From: Ilyomonas sp963847085
Lineage (GTDB): Bacteria; Bacteroidota; Bacteroidia; Chitinophagales; Chitinophagaceae
Assembly: GCA_963847085.1 (NCBI GenBank)
Contig: CAWJYO010000011.1
Location: 248,001 to 312,000 of the forward strand
DNA: 64,000 nt
Direction: 5' to 3'
This document shows, in pieces, positions 19,801 to 29,139 of this stretch. A program made the position numbers and the translations under genes. Numbering within the stretch: the first letter of the stretch is position 1; the number at the start of each line of letters is the position of its first letter. The notes beneath the pieces are model-generated. The model was given only the letters and a program-made list of their open reading frames with translations, did not search any database and had not been told where the DNA came from.

Positions 19801-20168
19801 CCATCGTTGTTAATATCAATCACACTTACACCCGTGCACCACGAATGCGTTGCTATGCCCGCTTTGTCGGTAATATCTTCAAAACGCATATCGCCTTTGT
19901 TCATGTACAGCTTTGAACTTACCTGGTTTCCGGCAAAGAAAATATCCTGTAACCCATCATGATTAAAGTCGCCAACACCAACGCCACCACCCATGTAAGT
20001 GTATTCGTTGACGAACATATTTACGCTATCATTTTCGGTAATTTTATTATTAAAATCAATGTTGGTATGCGAAGAAGGCAGTATGCTGAAGTGCATGCCT
20101 TCTTTGTCTTTTGCAGAATGGCAGGAAAGAATAAAAATACAAGCAATGATGATAAGCAGATGCTTCAT
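16803..20168 (-). CDS. VCBS/FG-GAP repeat and ASPIC/UnbV domain lipoprotein (CRTAC1-like)
   Basis: ATG 20168 is preferred because it yields a lipoprotein signal, MKHLLIIIACIFILSCHS. The 1121-residue product contains many FG-GAP/VCBS calcium-binding blades of the form D-x-N/D-x-D-G (DFNHDGLQDIFFAG, DINNDGWLDVYVCV, DYDGDGRLDMYLLN, DADGDGDSDLLVV), predicting a surface beta-propeller. An ASPIC/UnbV domain lies at residues ~520-610 (GTKVFAYSKDATQMLEQYPV, LHFGFANN). Members of this family are common next to SusC/SusD in Chitinophagaceae-like PULs. Their biochemical role is not established. It lies downstream of the glycosidase on the same strand, separated by a strong terminator, so it may have its own promoter. 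A GCAAAAACAAA copy lies 6 bp upstream of its start. A second homologue is at 39138-42540. Confidence 0.85.
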   Translation of the reverse strand: MKHLLIIIACIFILSCHSAKDKEGMHFSILPSSHTNIDFNNKITENDSVNMFVNEYTYMGGGVGVGDFNHDGLQDIFFAGNQVSSKLYMNKGDMRFEDITDKAGIATHSWCTGVSVIDINNDGWLDVYVCVSGSVAGAQRKNLLFINQHNSTFKEEAAEYGLADTSYSTQAAFFDYDGDGRLDMYLLNHTLNDRQPNNIRDKKVDSNAVAGDKLFHNEGNPSGMNHPVFKDVSKAAGIVEDGNGLGITVSDFNNDGYPDIYVANDYIRNDLLWLNNKNGTFTNCIATAMKHQSYSSMGTDAADINNDNNSDLITLDMQPETNERKKMMYSFLTEQRHQMEMEKGYEPEYIHNMLQLNNGVRTVNGQQQPFFSEVGEMAGIAETDWSWSVLIADLDNDGWKDVHIANGLGRDPTNIDFLEYRHNTVMQSGIPDNDAGQRRVFMDHLSSLGEVKLRNYLYKNKGNFTFEDVSKDAGIDETSISNGAVYADLDNDGDLDIITNNINGEAFIMQNDVEKKGAKTNNLNYLTIQLNGDSTNKDGIGTKVFAYSKDATQMLEQYPVRGYLSTVDNRLHFGFANNIIDSIKIVWQDRKMEVINHPPSNTILQVSYANAKAFTEEPSPLPAPIFRDITGEENIDFHHKETFFFDYAFQPLIQQKYSQEGPFISTGDMNGDGLEDFFIGGAYAQSGKVFLQNANGTFSGKNLITGTKNEEDMQSVLFDADGDGDSDLLVVSGSSEFDPTSSFYRPRLYINDGKGAFQLNEKAISTIIRTPGKAIAIADMDGDGDKDIFIGGRVSLGTFPQPVRSYILRNDGGVFTDVTRAVCPALEEAGLINAAQWIDIDNDGKPDLIIAADWAPIRIFKNEGTTLKEITNESGLGDFPGFWRSLIITDIDGDGDLDIVAGNQGLNMPYHINAQHPAELIAKDFDGNGMVEPIFCYYIKDNDGKYVLSPGISRDEWAVQMPSLKKTFDQNAAYAKATMDQIFTPDMKEGATTLYCKETRSGYFENDGKGKFIFHPFHIEAQIAPVNAIAYTDVNGDGNKDLILAGNEYQASVSAGRYDASYGLLMYGNGKGSFTPVPPVTSGLIIDGDVRDLKMITANKKRILLAGINNENLKAFLIGNR

Positions 20169-20288
20169 AAGGCTTTTGTTTTTGCCACTTTTTATTGGTG
20201 TTCGGAACATTGAATGAAGATTCTTTCCCTCTTTACTTAAAAAAGAGAAAAGACAAATTTATAATTACAACGAAAGATACATAAACTG

Positions 20289-20338
20289 CAATGCGTGAAA
20301 TAAAGAAGTAGGTATGTACCGCTTTATTTCACGCATTG
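20289..20338 (-). terminator. Strong terminator hairpin after the glycosidase gene
   Basis: Perfect 17-bp arms at 20289-20305 and 20322-20338, starting CAATGCGTGAAATAAAG, enclose a 16-nt loop. One arm contains a word also found at 1180-1193. It lies just downstream of the minus-strand glycosidase stop. Confidence 0.65.
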
Positions 20339-20354
20339 TTATGTTTGTTTTTGC

Positions 20355-22106
20355 TTACTTTTTATCTGCCACAAGATAAACAACACTCATTGGTGGTAAA
20401 GTAAGTTTAATAGTGCCATTCAAAGCAGCCGAGTAAGGCTTGATGCTGGCATAATTTAGCGGTCCGCCGGTGGCTGTTGAAGGACCTGTTCCGTTTACAT
20501 ATACCTGGCTGAAAAGCTGCCGTTGTCTGTTCCGCCCGTTAACGTATACCAGTAATATTTGCTGCCAGCCGGGAAATGCTGGAAGTCAATGGAAACAATA
20601 CGGTTGTACTGACCGGAATTAATAATAACCGCTCCTGCCTGACCAGAAGAAAACGTTGAGGCATACGCCGTAACATCAGAGCCGGTGGCATGTAACGTAT
20701 CATACACCATTCTGTCGCCAAAATATTTTTGGAAATAATACATGTAATAAAAAGCAGGGCGCGGGTTCCACAAAGGTGCGCCTGGTTCATCACCAATATT
20801 AAACATGCCCTGGTCATCTCCGTTCGGCATAGCCGTTTGCCAAGTCCCAGCGACTCGCTTCCCCGTAACCATTTTTAATGATAGAACCTAAGGTAAGTGC
20901 GGCGTGTATTCCGGCAACGAAAGAAGTGTTTTGTTTTGAGCCAGTCGCCTGAATATTCCATTCCGTTAAAGCAATGGGCTTTTGTGAAACACCTGCTGCA
21001 CTCAACTGGCTTTGAACATACGACATCATGGTTGAAGGCACTGTTTTACCGGTGCTAAGAATATCGGGCGCAGAGGTATTGGAATTATAAGGTGTAAAAT
21101 AATTGTGGACAATAAAAAAGTCAGCAACATTTGCAGCATTTGCCAACACACCCTGGTTCCAGGTTAGAATACTTTGGTAGGCTCCGTTGTATGGCGCTTC
21201 CTGGTATAATGTAGCACCGATGTAAATGGTAGCACCCACTTGCTGCGCGGCGGCTTTCATCGAATCAACAAACACTTTCACATGTTGCCCGTATAATGCG
21301 CCGGTAATCAATTCCGGCTGACCATCTTTGTTTTGGCTTACATCAATGCGGTAACCGGCTTCCCAGTTGCCATACGATTCGTTGCCTATTTCCCAGAATT
21401 TGGTTCTGCCATTATCGTAACGTACCCAATCGGCAGCGAGATGTGCTGCTGTGGCAACAGGGTCGGCACTGGTTCCGTACCGTGCATAACCATAGTTTAC
21501 GGTAATAATACCAGTGCTGTTGGTTTGAGACAACAGGCTGTAATAGTTATCTAATGAGAACGTCCACGAACCCGTATTACCGCCATACCATGTATTGGTA
21601 GCAGTGGTTGAGCCATCGGCATTTACAAGTGTGGAAGGAACATCGGCAGGCACATGAGCCGCATCCGTACCATTCCAGAAATAAACATCGCTTACACTGC
21701 CAGCCGGAGCGCGGATGATGTTGGGAGAAAGGTCTTTGATGTATTGCATCAGCGCAGGCTGTGTTACGATCTGACCTGACCAGAGATTCGAGTTATTGCC
21801 ATACACATAAGGCACTACTTTTTGCACTACTTTGTTTACATCAATGGTTAGCGTATCGGTGGCTGCGCCATTGGCTGGCACACCGCTCACTGCATCAGGG
21901 CTGTTAAAGGTTCTCTGTTTCCAGCTATCGCCAAAAAAACCAATGGTGGCAGGCGTTTTAGGATCAACCGGCGCATACACAGAATCGGTTCCAACAGGTG
22001 GTGGATTGCTACTGCCATCTGTACCCGTTGTACCAGAGGTTTTTGTACAAGCTATACTGATAATAAACAACGTACAAATTGCAATAAAAACAAACTTCGT
22101 TCTCAA
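20355..22106 (-). pseudogene. Clan GH-A glycosidase lipoprotein (arabinofuranosidase/cellulase-like), two frameshifts
   Basis: A product of about 583 residues is reconstructed from three frames. The start appears to be TTG 22106, as no in-frame ATG is nearby. It begins with a lipoprotein signal ending SIACTKTSG. The TIM-barrel part shows KFWEIGNESYGNWE (acid/base Glu in GNE) and PIALTEWNIQATG (nucleophile Glu), a pattern seen in GH51/GH39/GH44-like enzymes. I cannot fix the family. Frame 1 stops at 20814, while the sequence continues as PNGDDQGMFNIGDEPGAP after one extra base near 20822-20828. A second one-base loss near 20513-20518 precedes the C-terminal beta domain (PPMSVVYLVADKK). It follows the SusC-SusD-SGBP genes and is probably the surface enzyme of the PUL. 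Both indels could be assembly errors. Confidence 0.75.
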
Positions 22107-22132
22107 TCTTGTGTGTTTATTTCTCCGATAAA

Positions 22133-23623
22133 TTATTGCCCGCTCACAATACGAACGTTATCAATAGCCAGATTAATGCTATTTGCCGGAACGGCTTTCG
22201 GCTGATCATTCGCAATCATAAAGCAAAGACCAGTGGTTGGATAATCTGAAAACTTACTGGCTGGCGAACCAGAAGCACTCCAAGAAGTGCTGGAAAAAGT
22301 ATTGCCATTAATAAATTGAGTTAAAGGAATCGTTACTGTTTGCCAGCCTGATGGCTGATATTTACCACCAGTCGCTGTTTCCCAAGGCGCGTATCTGGCA
22401 ATATAATTCTTCCATGTGTACCAATCGCCTACTGCTATCCAAAGTTCGCCTGCACTCCAGGGAGATATTACATACAACTCAAACTTTAATGAGTACCCAT
22501 TAATTGATTGAGCTGTGTTAGAAACCCAAGGCATATCACTTAGCTGAAGCAAACCCGGATTACCTTGCGAAGTAGGTCCTGCATTAGCAGACATTGGGCT
22601 TGACTGCTGAAGTACACCTACGCCGCCGGTTGCACCCTGGTAAGTAGCCGCTGCTGTAGTAGCATCTGCGTAACCGCCTGTCCATCCTACAAAGGCGGTA
22701 TTATCAGTGCCGTATTGATTATCGAAAGTGCTAAGATAACCAGGTGTAGGATGTGTAATATAGGTAGCAAACGGCTGTGGTGATTTGGCCGTTCCCAATT
22801 CACCGGATACGGTTAGGTAATCAGCAGTTGAAATTCCCTGTGGCACTGTAACCTGAAACTGACTTACGTTAACCGGTGTAATAGACGTGCTGGCTACACC
22901 TCCCGGAAAGGTAACCTGGTTGATACCTATGAAATTGGTTCCGTTGATGGTGATAGTTGTGCCGGGAGCCCCGTTTTCATTTGAAACGGAAGTAACCGAC
23001 ATGGGCGGCGGATAGGAAAAAGCGGCAGTTCCAAAAGTACAATATACACGGATGGAATCCTGGGTAGCTGTACCCGGCGGAATAGCAGCTACAATCTGCG
23101 TAAAAGCTTTGTTCACTGAATAGGAAAGTGCTGTATCGGCTCCTGAAACAGGAAACGTAATTTTTTGAACTCCTTCGAAATTAGTACCATTGATGGTAAC
23201 CATCGTACCACTATTATCAAACGAAATAGAGTTGATAACCGGCGGCTGCAGATAAAGCTGAAACGAATAAGTAGCCGTTCCATGATCGGTAACAAGCTTA
23301 ATCAAGCCTGGCACATTAGGATTGGTTGCCTTTGTTTGAGCTGTACTTGGGATTGCAACAATAACATTGGTGTTAGTAGCATAAACAGGATTGAAATTAG
23401 CGGCAGTATCATTAAAATAAACGGCTTGCAAGCCTCCTAAATTGCTACCCTGTATTACAATTAATGTACCCGGCAACGCAGATGTAAAAAAGCTGTCGCG
23501 CTTCGTTGAGTCAACTACTCTTACGTTATTAATCACCGGCATTCCGCCACCATTTTCTTTTTTACAGGCAAATTGAACAAGTCCTGCCAAGACTATTAGC
23601 AGAAACAATATTTGCTTATTCAT
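22133..23623 (-). CDS. IPT/TIG-domain surface glycan-binding lipoprotein (SGBP)
   Basis: The 496-residue product has a lipoprotein signal (VLAGLVQFACKKENGG). Three IPT/TIG immunoglobulin-like repeats follow, at about residues 30-125, 125-210 and 210-290 (VIQGSNLGGLQAVYF, VTINGTNFEGVQKITF, ITINGTNFIGINQVTF). The C-terminal ~200 residues form a glycan-binding beta-sandwich like the SGBP-B xyloglucan-binding family (SLKFELYVISPWSAGELWIA, GWQTVTIPLTQF, LAIDNVRIVSGQ). It should sit on the cell surface and capture polysaccharide for the SusC/SusD pair encoded directly upstream. The gene lies 48 bp after the SusD stop and 26 bp before the glycosidase start, so the four genes form one operon. Confidence 0.85.
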   Translation of the reverse strand: MNKQILFLLIVLAGLVQFACKKENGGGMPVINNVRVVDSTKRDSFFTSALPGTLIVIQGSNLGGLQAVYFNDTAANFNPVYATNTNVIVAIPSTAQTKATNPNVPGLIKLVTDHGTATYSFQLYLQPPVINSISFDNSGTMVTINGTNFEGVQKITFPVSGADTALSYSVNKAFTQIVAAIPPGTATQDSIRVYCTFGTAAFSYPPPMSVTSVSNENGAPGTTITINGTNFIGINQVTFPGGVASTSITPVNVSQFQVTVPQGISTADYLTVSGELGTAKSPQPFATYITHPTPGYLSTFDNQYGTDNTAFVGWTGGYADATTAAATYQGATGGVGVLQQSSPMSANAGPTSQGNPGLLQLSDMPWVSNTAQSINGYSLKFELYVISPWSAGELWIAVGDWYTWKNYIARYAPWETATGGKYQPSGWQTVTIPLTQFINGNTFSSTSWSASGSPASKFSDYPTTGLCFMIANDQPKAVPANSINLAIDNVRIVSGQ

Positions 23624-23671
23624 ATAGTGTTTTGTTTTAAGGACAACTGCTGCCTCTTCTTTTTATAATAT

Positions 23672-25408
23672 TTAGTATGCGATTTTGCTAAAGTCGAAAG
23701 GTACCGGAGCCGCTGCCAGTTTAGGCGCAATCAACAAATCAGACTCGGGATAAGGTAAGTCTGCCTTATCAGCGGTAATGGTATAATTCCGTTCTCCTAT
23801 TGTTTGAGGATTGGTTGCATCATTAAAAAAGGTCACGAAAGGATTACCAGCGTTGTACGTGATATTATAAGTTCCTCTGTTCTGAGTATTGTAGTAATTT
23901 AAAGCATCTGTCGGATCGAAATAATACCATTGTTTCCAATCGTACCAGGCATGTCCTTCAAATGCAAACTCAATTTTCTTTTCCTGAAAAATATCGGCGT
24001 AAGTAATTGATGCTTTTGGAGCAACGCCGGCACGTGTTCTTACCGCATTAAAATACTTAAGTGCTTCGGGGTCAGCAGTTGATGCATTATTACCTAGTAT
24101 AGCATCAGCATAAATCAGGTACACATCAGCAAGGCGAAGAATGTATGTATTGATGTTTTCATTTTGCTGGCCGCCCAACCCACCATTATCAGCAGGAGAG
24201 CCAATCACATATTTTTTTACATAAGCATGGTCACTTCCATAGTAGGCGCCAGTATCAACAGGAGAATCAATATGTTTACCGGTAACAGAATTGGTAGCAG
24301 TATTGAAAAGTGTAGTATCTACATGCCATCCGCCGTTGGATTGATTAATATCAGGATAATAATCACCAGGCATAAAGAAGGTTGCTTTTCTGCGCACCGA
24401 ATCTGCTTTGTTAGCAGGATCTGCGTAGTAACTTAACAAGCTTGAAGATGCACCAAAAGAACCGCCCCAGCCATCCCCTGTTTGCGTTATTTTACTGTCA
24501 TAAGCCAGGTTTGCCTGCATGTGGTTTTGAACAAACCACTGACCTGTAGGAACCCATAGCAATGCAAAAAGAGATTCTGCAGGCACTTTGCTGCCGCTAA
24601 AGTTGGCACTTGTAAACAGGTCATAATAATTAGGCAAAAGAGTAAGACCGCTGTTATTACTTACGTCGCCTGCATAAAACTTAGCACTGTCCAAATCCGA
24701 TTCTTTACGCGTGCCACCGGATTGTCCTAAACCGGACCTTACAAGATAAGCGCGGGCTAACATACCTTCTGCACTCCATTTGGTAACGCGGGCTGGTTGT
24801 AATGGTGCGGCTGGTAAATGATCTTTCGCCCAGGTTAGATCATTGATCATGAACTGCCAAACATCAGTCAAATTGTTTCGGCGTATACTACTATCTCCCA
24901 ACTGTTGAGAATTGTTATAGATGATAGGAACTGCACCCCAATTTAAAGCTAAAAAGTAATAAGCGGCAGCCCTCATAAAATAACACTCGGCTAATCCCGA
25001 ATTTCTTCCCGTCTCACTTGCACCTGAACCTGAATTTTTAATGTTATAGGCAACCACATTGGCATTTGCAATTACAGACCACAATGCCTGATAAGCGCTT
25101 TGCAATGCACCACTCGGGTCGGTGGAGGTAACAGTAAAGTTCAGATACGAGCCCCTGCCATTATAATTATCAGAGGTACTGTTGCCGCCCATTACATCGC
25201 CAATGTATTGCAGAGAAGTGCCGTTGTAGCCACCCCACGAGCCATTGTAAAGACCACCTGTACCGCTTAGTATATCTGCGTCTGTCTGATAGAATGTGCC
25301 TGCTGTAGGTGCGCCTAAAGGCGGACGGTTTAAATAATCTTTTTTACATGATTGTATAACAAAGACAAGAGATACCAATGCTGTTACAATCGTTATATTC
25401 TTTTTCAT
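23672..25408 (-). CDS. SusD/RagB-family lipoprotein
   Basis: ATG 25408 gives a 578-residue lipoprotein with signal MKKNITIVTALVSLVFVIQSC. SusD features are KKDYLNRPPLGAPTAGTFYQ after the cysteine, CYFMRAAAYYFLALNWGAVP, KWSAEGMLARAYLVRSG and the C-terminal block KIEFAFEGHAWYDWKQW. It should bind glycan on the surface as the lid of the SusC protein encoded 28 bp upstream. Confidence 0.95.
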   Translation of the reverse strand: MKKNITIVTALVSLVFVIQSCKKDYLNRPPLGAPTAGTFYQTDADILSGTGGLYNGSWGGYNGTSLQYIGDVMGGNSTSDNYNGRGSYLNFTVTSTDPSGALQSAYQALWSVIANANVVAYNIKNSGSGASETGRNSGLAECYFMRAAAYYFLALNWGAVPIIYNNSQQLGDSSIRRNNLTDVWQFMINDLTWAKDHLPAAPLQPARVTKWSAEGMLARAYLVRSGLGQSGGTRKESDLDSAKFYAGDVSNNSGLTLLPNYYDLFTSANFSGSKVPAESLFALLWVPTGQWFVQNHMQANLAYDSKITQTGDGWGGSFGASSSLLSYYADPANKADSVRRKATFFMPGDYYPDINQSNGGWHVDTTLFNTATNSVTGKHIDSPVDTGAYYGSDHAYVKKYVIGSPADNGGLGGQQNENINTYILRLADVYLIYADAILGNNASTADPEALKYFNAVRTRAGVAPKASITYADIFQEKKIEFAFEGHAWYDWKQWYYFDPTDALNYYNTQNRGTYNITYNAGNPFVTFFNDATNPQTIGERNYTITADKADLPYPESDLLIAPKLAAAPVPFDFSKIAY

Positions 25409-25436
25409 TCTTACAATTTTCAATCGTTGTTGCATT

Positions 25437-28400
25437 TTATAAATCCATCGAAAGGCTAAATGTATAAGACCGGGTTGTTGGGTACCTACCCTCGTCCATG
25501 CCTACAATGTTAATACCATTATAGCTGTACATACCAACCTCAGGATCGTAACCTGTATATTTTGTAATTGTAAATGCGTTTTGTACCTGAAAAGATGCCT
25601 GTACTCCTTTCAGCACATGCGTGCGGGATAAAACGCTTGAAGGAACACGATAGCTAAGGCGAACATTCTTTAACTTCAGATAAGACCCATCTTCTACATT
25701 CCATTGCGAAATGCGGTTATTGCCATTGGCATCCACAAACACATTTGGAATGTTGTGTCCCGGATTGGTAAGTGTTGCTGTTAATGCGTCATTTACATTG
25801 GTACTGCTTGGCACTGCAAAATTAATAACATTCTGAAAGTGGTTACTGTATGGCCCCGTACCTTGTGGCAAGGTTTCGTTTTCATATTTAACCAGGTTTA
25901 AAATACTATTTCCTTCTACGCCGGTAAAAAAGAACATTAAATCAAAACCTTTGTAGGTAAAAGAGGTAGTGAAATTATAAGTATACTTAGGCCATGGATT
26001 GCCAATAATGTGCCTGTCATTTTGATCAACATAACCATCGCCATTTATATCCTTATACTTAATATCGCCTACCCATGAACCGTTTGTTGGACTAATAATT
26101 AAAGGTGTACCTACTGCGCCGGTTTGTATGGCATGAGACGAAATGTCTTTAGAATTCTGGAAAAGACCCTCAGCTGTATAGCCGGTAATCATACTAAGCG
26201 GCTGGCCTTCTTCAATCAAAAATTCAGATTGGCGGTCATTGATCTGTGAATAGTATTGGGTTAAAATACTTGATTCCAGCCTCGTTACTTTATTACGATC
26301 AATAGAGAAATTAAATCCTGTTTTCCATTGGAATTCTTTTGTTGAAATATCAACGGTATTCACATTAATACCAATGCCTTTGTTTTGCATGCCACCATAG
26401 TTTACAATTGGCCAGCTAAGCTGCCCGCCATAACCTCCGCTTAAATAGCCGCCCAGATATTGTGGGCCTGTGGCAGGGAGGATAAGGTTAGATATATTCT
26501 TTTTGTAGGCATCCGCAATTACTTCAACACGGTTATTAAACATGTGCAAATCAAACCCAAGATTGGTTGATTTGTCCTGCTCCCATTTTAAATCCGGATT
26601 AGGAAAATTAGAAGGCAAGAAGCCGCCGCCCCAAACTGTTGCAGTAGCATATAAGTTAGAGTAAATTGCACCACCCTGTCCTGAATTTCCTGAAATACCG
26701 TATTCAGCTCTCAGTTTTAAATCATTGATAAAACTCAGACCTCTCATAAATTTTTCATCCGAAATTTTCCAGGCTATAGAAGCCGCCGGGAAATTACCAA
26801 AACGGTTTGCCGGACCAAAGTTTGAGCTGCCATCTCTTCTAAAAACAAATTGAGCTATGTATTTATTATCGTAGGTATAATTGAGGCGGGAGAAATAAGA
26901 TTCAGTAGCGCCATCACCCCGGCTGCTGGTACCGGGAGGAGACAACGGATCGGCTACGCTAAGCTCCTGTACTGAATTGGTAGAGTAATGAGTGCCTGTT
27001 GCACTCAAGCTCTGATAAGCATAATACTGAGATTCATGCCCTACCATCACTGACATATAGTGCTTATTAAAAGAGTGGTCGTACTGAACCCTTGTATTTA
27101 AAGAAATCCAATAGTTATTGCCGCTGCCACGACTGCCAGTGGTGTTGGGATTAGAATAGTAAGGCCCGAGGTTATAAGAAGGATTGAATGTATAATTGTT
27201 GGTAAATGTATAATTGCCATTTACTTCGGAGTGCCATAACAAGCCTTTCAGTGGTGTAACATCCATATTTAAACCTCCGATTACACCAAAAGAAGTATTG
27301 TAATTATTGTTCAGTTCAGCAATTGCCAGCGGGTTGGTAGTTGCATATTGAGCCTCTTGTATGGTAGATGGTCCGCCAAATGTGCCATTCGGATTTTTTG
27401 CGGGAATGGTAGGATTTTGTTCCAGGGCTAAGTTTATAATATTACCCTGGAATGTATTTACTTTTTCTTTTGTAGCAAAGCTGCTTAGGTTGGTATTAAA
27501 CTTCAGCCATTTGTTTACAGTATTAATAAGGTTTAAACGGATTGAACCTCGTTGGAAACCTGAACCAACCGCAACACCATCCTGCGAAAGATAATCGCCT
27601 GAAAAGTAAAAGGTTGATTTTTCCGAACCACCACTCAATGCAAGTGAATACTTCTGCATAAGGGTATTGCGGAACAAGGTTTTTTGCCAGTCTGTTCCCT
27701 TGCCTAAAATAGACGGATCACCCAATTCAGCAGGTTCAAAACCTACCAAGCCATACGACTGCAATTTTCCAATATAAACCGCATATTGCTGCAAGTTCAT
27801 CACCGGCAATTCTCTTGGTCTTTCTTGAATAGTTTGTAAACCCGTTGCATTTACTTTGGTTGCACCTGCCTTACCTTGTTTGGTGGTTATTACCAATACG
27901 CCGTTGGCACCGGCAGCACCATAAATAGAAGTAGCAGCGGGACCCTCAAGAACGCTTATGTTTTCAATATCTTCAGGATTTAAACCCTGCAGTTCATTAG
28001 CAACACCAGAGGATGAATTATAAGCACCCCCGGCTGCCATGCTGGGCCGAATTTGCACACCATCTATAACATACAAAGGTTGGTAATTGCCTGTTACGGT
28101 ACTAACACCTCTAATGATAACAGAAGCTCCTGCCCCCGGTGCACCGCTGCTCTGTGACACGTAAATATTAGGAGATTTGCCTTGTAATGCCTGATCTAAA
28201 GTTGTGTTTACTGTTTTTTCTATATCTGCGCTCGAGATGGTAAGTACGGCACTACTCATGTCAGATTTTTTCATCCGTCCATATCCCACCACTACAACGT
28301 CCTGAAGATTGCCCTGATCCTGAGTTAAGGCGATAGTCAGGTTTTTGTCGTTCTCACCCACTTTTATTTCGCGAGATCTATACCCCACAAAGGATACCAC

Positions 28401-28646
28401 CAAAACATCACCGACATGCGCTTGAATTTTGAATTCTCCTGAAGGTCCTGCCAGCACAGCGTTAGAAGTGCCTTTGACTAAAACAGAAGCATCTGCAATT
28501 GTACTGTCGGTAGCTATTGAAGTAACCCTACCGGTAACAATTTTTAAAGCACCTGTTTGAGAAAATAAAGAATTAGAAAAAAAGAAAATGGAAACGAAAG
28601 TTAGTACGTTAATACACCACTTGCCTGTAGCATAAACTTGTTTCAT
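25437..28646 (-). CDS. SusC/RagA-family TonB-linked outer membrane protein
   Basis: The 1069-residue product starts at ATG 28646 with a signal peptide ending NSLFSQ. A carboxypeptidase-D-like domain (VTGRVTSIATDSTIADASV), the SusC signature VVVVGYGRMKKSDMSSAV, the plug (VIIRGVSTVTGNYQPLYVID, EDIENISVLEGPAATSIYG) and the barrel with C-terminal strand SYTFSLSMDL follow. It is the transporter of the minus-strand PUL. A 490-bp gap separates it from the hybrid sensor gene, which likely controls it. The substrate is unknown, but the partner enzyme resembles arabinofuranosidase/cellulase-type hydrolases, suggesting a plant polysaccharide. Confidence 0.95.
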   Translation of the reverse strand: MKQVYATGKWCINVLTFVSIFFFSNSLFSQTGALKIVTGRVTSIATDSTIADASVLVKGTSNAVLAGPSGEFKIQAHVGDVLVVSFVGYRSREIKVGENDKNLTIALTQDQGNLQDVVVVGYGRMKKSDMSSAVLTISSADIEKTVNTTLDQALQGKSPNIYVSQSSGAPGAGASVIIRGVSTVTGNYQPLYVIDGVQIRPSMAAGGAYNSSSGVANELQGLNPEDIENISVLEGPAATSIYGAAGANGVLVITTKQGKAGATKVNATGLQTIQERPRELPVMNLQQYAVYIGKLQSYGLVGFEPAELGDPSILGKGTDWQKTLFRNTLMQKYSLALSGGSEKSTFYFSGDYLSQDGVAVGSGFQRGSIRLNLINTVNKWLKFNTNLSSFATKEKVNTFQGNIINLALEQNPTIPAKNPNGTFGGPSTIQEAQYATTNPLAIAELNNNYNTSFGVIGGLNMDVTPLKGLLWHSEVNGNYTFTNNYTFNPSYNLGPYYSNPNTTGSRGSGNNYWISLNTRVQYDHSFNKHYMSVMVGHESQYYAYQSLSATGTHYSTNSVQELSVADPLSPPGTSSRGDGATESYFSRLNYTYDNKYIAQFVFRRDGSSNFGPANRFGNFPAASIAWKISDEKFMRGLSFINDLKLRAEYGISGNSGQGGAIYSNLYATATVWGGGFLPSNFPNPDLKWEQDKSTNLGFDLHMFNNRVEVIADAYKKNISNLILPATGPQYLGGYLSGGYGGQLSWPIVNYGGMQNKGIGINVNTVDISTKEFQWKTGFNFSIDRNKVTRLESSILTQYYSQINDRQSEFLIEEGQPLSMITGYTAEGLFQNSKDISSHAIQTGAVGTPLIISPTNGSWVGDIKYKDINGDGYVDQNDRHIIGNPWPKYTYNFTTSFTYKGFDLMFFFTGVEGNSILNLVKYENETLPQGTGPYSNHFQNVINFAVPSSTNVNDALTATLTNPGHNIPNVFVDANGNNRISQWNVEDGSYLKLKNVRLSYRVPSSVLSRTHVLKGVQASFQVQNAFTITKYTGYDPEVGMYSYNGINIVGMDEGRYPTTRSYTFSLSMDL

Positions 28647-29139
28647 TTGACAGCAATTATTGATTTACATTAAAACATATAACAGAGAGTCATCTAATAC
28701 AGAACTTAGCAATCATTAATAACGGTAAATTATTTTGACTTGGTTTTTCAATAAATTTGGATTCAAAAGTTAAGTTATTAAGGAATCGTTTTTTATGGCT
28801 CTTTTGACAGTGCGAACATAGTTAGAATACTCTCTTTATACTAATACTATTTTGATATTTCTTTATTTCTTTTTTAAACAAATTTTATGCCCTCAATAAA
28901 CTGTGATATGACTATCCGTATTTCCATATTCTGTTTATGTGAAACTTAACTTCCATTTTTTTATACAGAAAGCTATATTGTAGTTCGATTCATTTTGAGT
29001 ATATATTACTTACTTGTGCGATTAAATTTGTAGTCCTAATTTGGCAATAGCTTAGAATAAATGACAAGATTGCCAAAGTAAAAAAAGAGGCAAAACCAAA
29101 ATTGAAGTTTGAATTTCTTCTTATAAAAATTCTCAATTT
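28647..29139. other. Regulatory gap between SusC and the hybrid sensor gene
   Basis: No gene is seen. It should hold the SusC promoter on the minus strand. It contains copy 2 of the 19-nt repeat (28906-28924) and a GGCAAAACCAAA variant word at 29089-29100. I found no convincing TAnnTTTG element at a usual distance. Confidence 0.5.
28906..28924 (+). repeat. 19-nt exact intergenic repeat, copy 2
   Basis: Identical to 1133-1151. Here it lies wholly outside genes. Confidence 0.6.
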
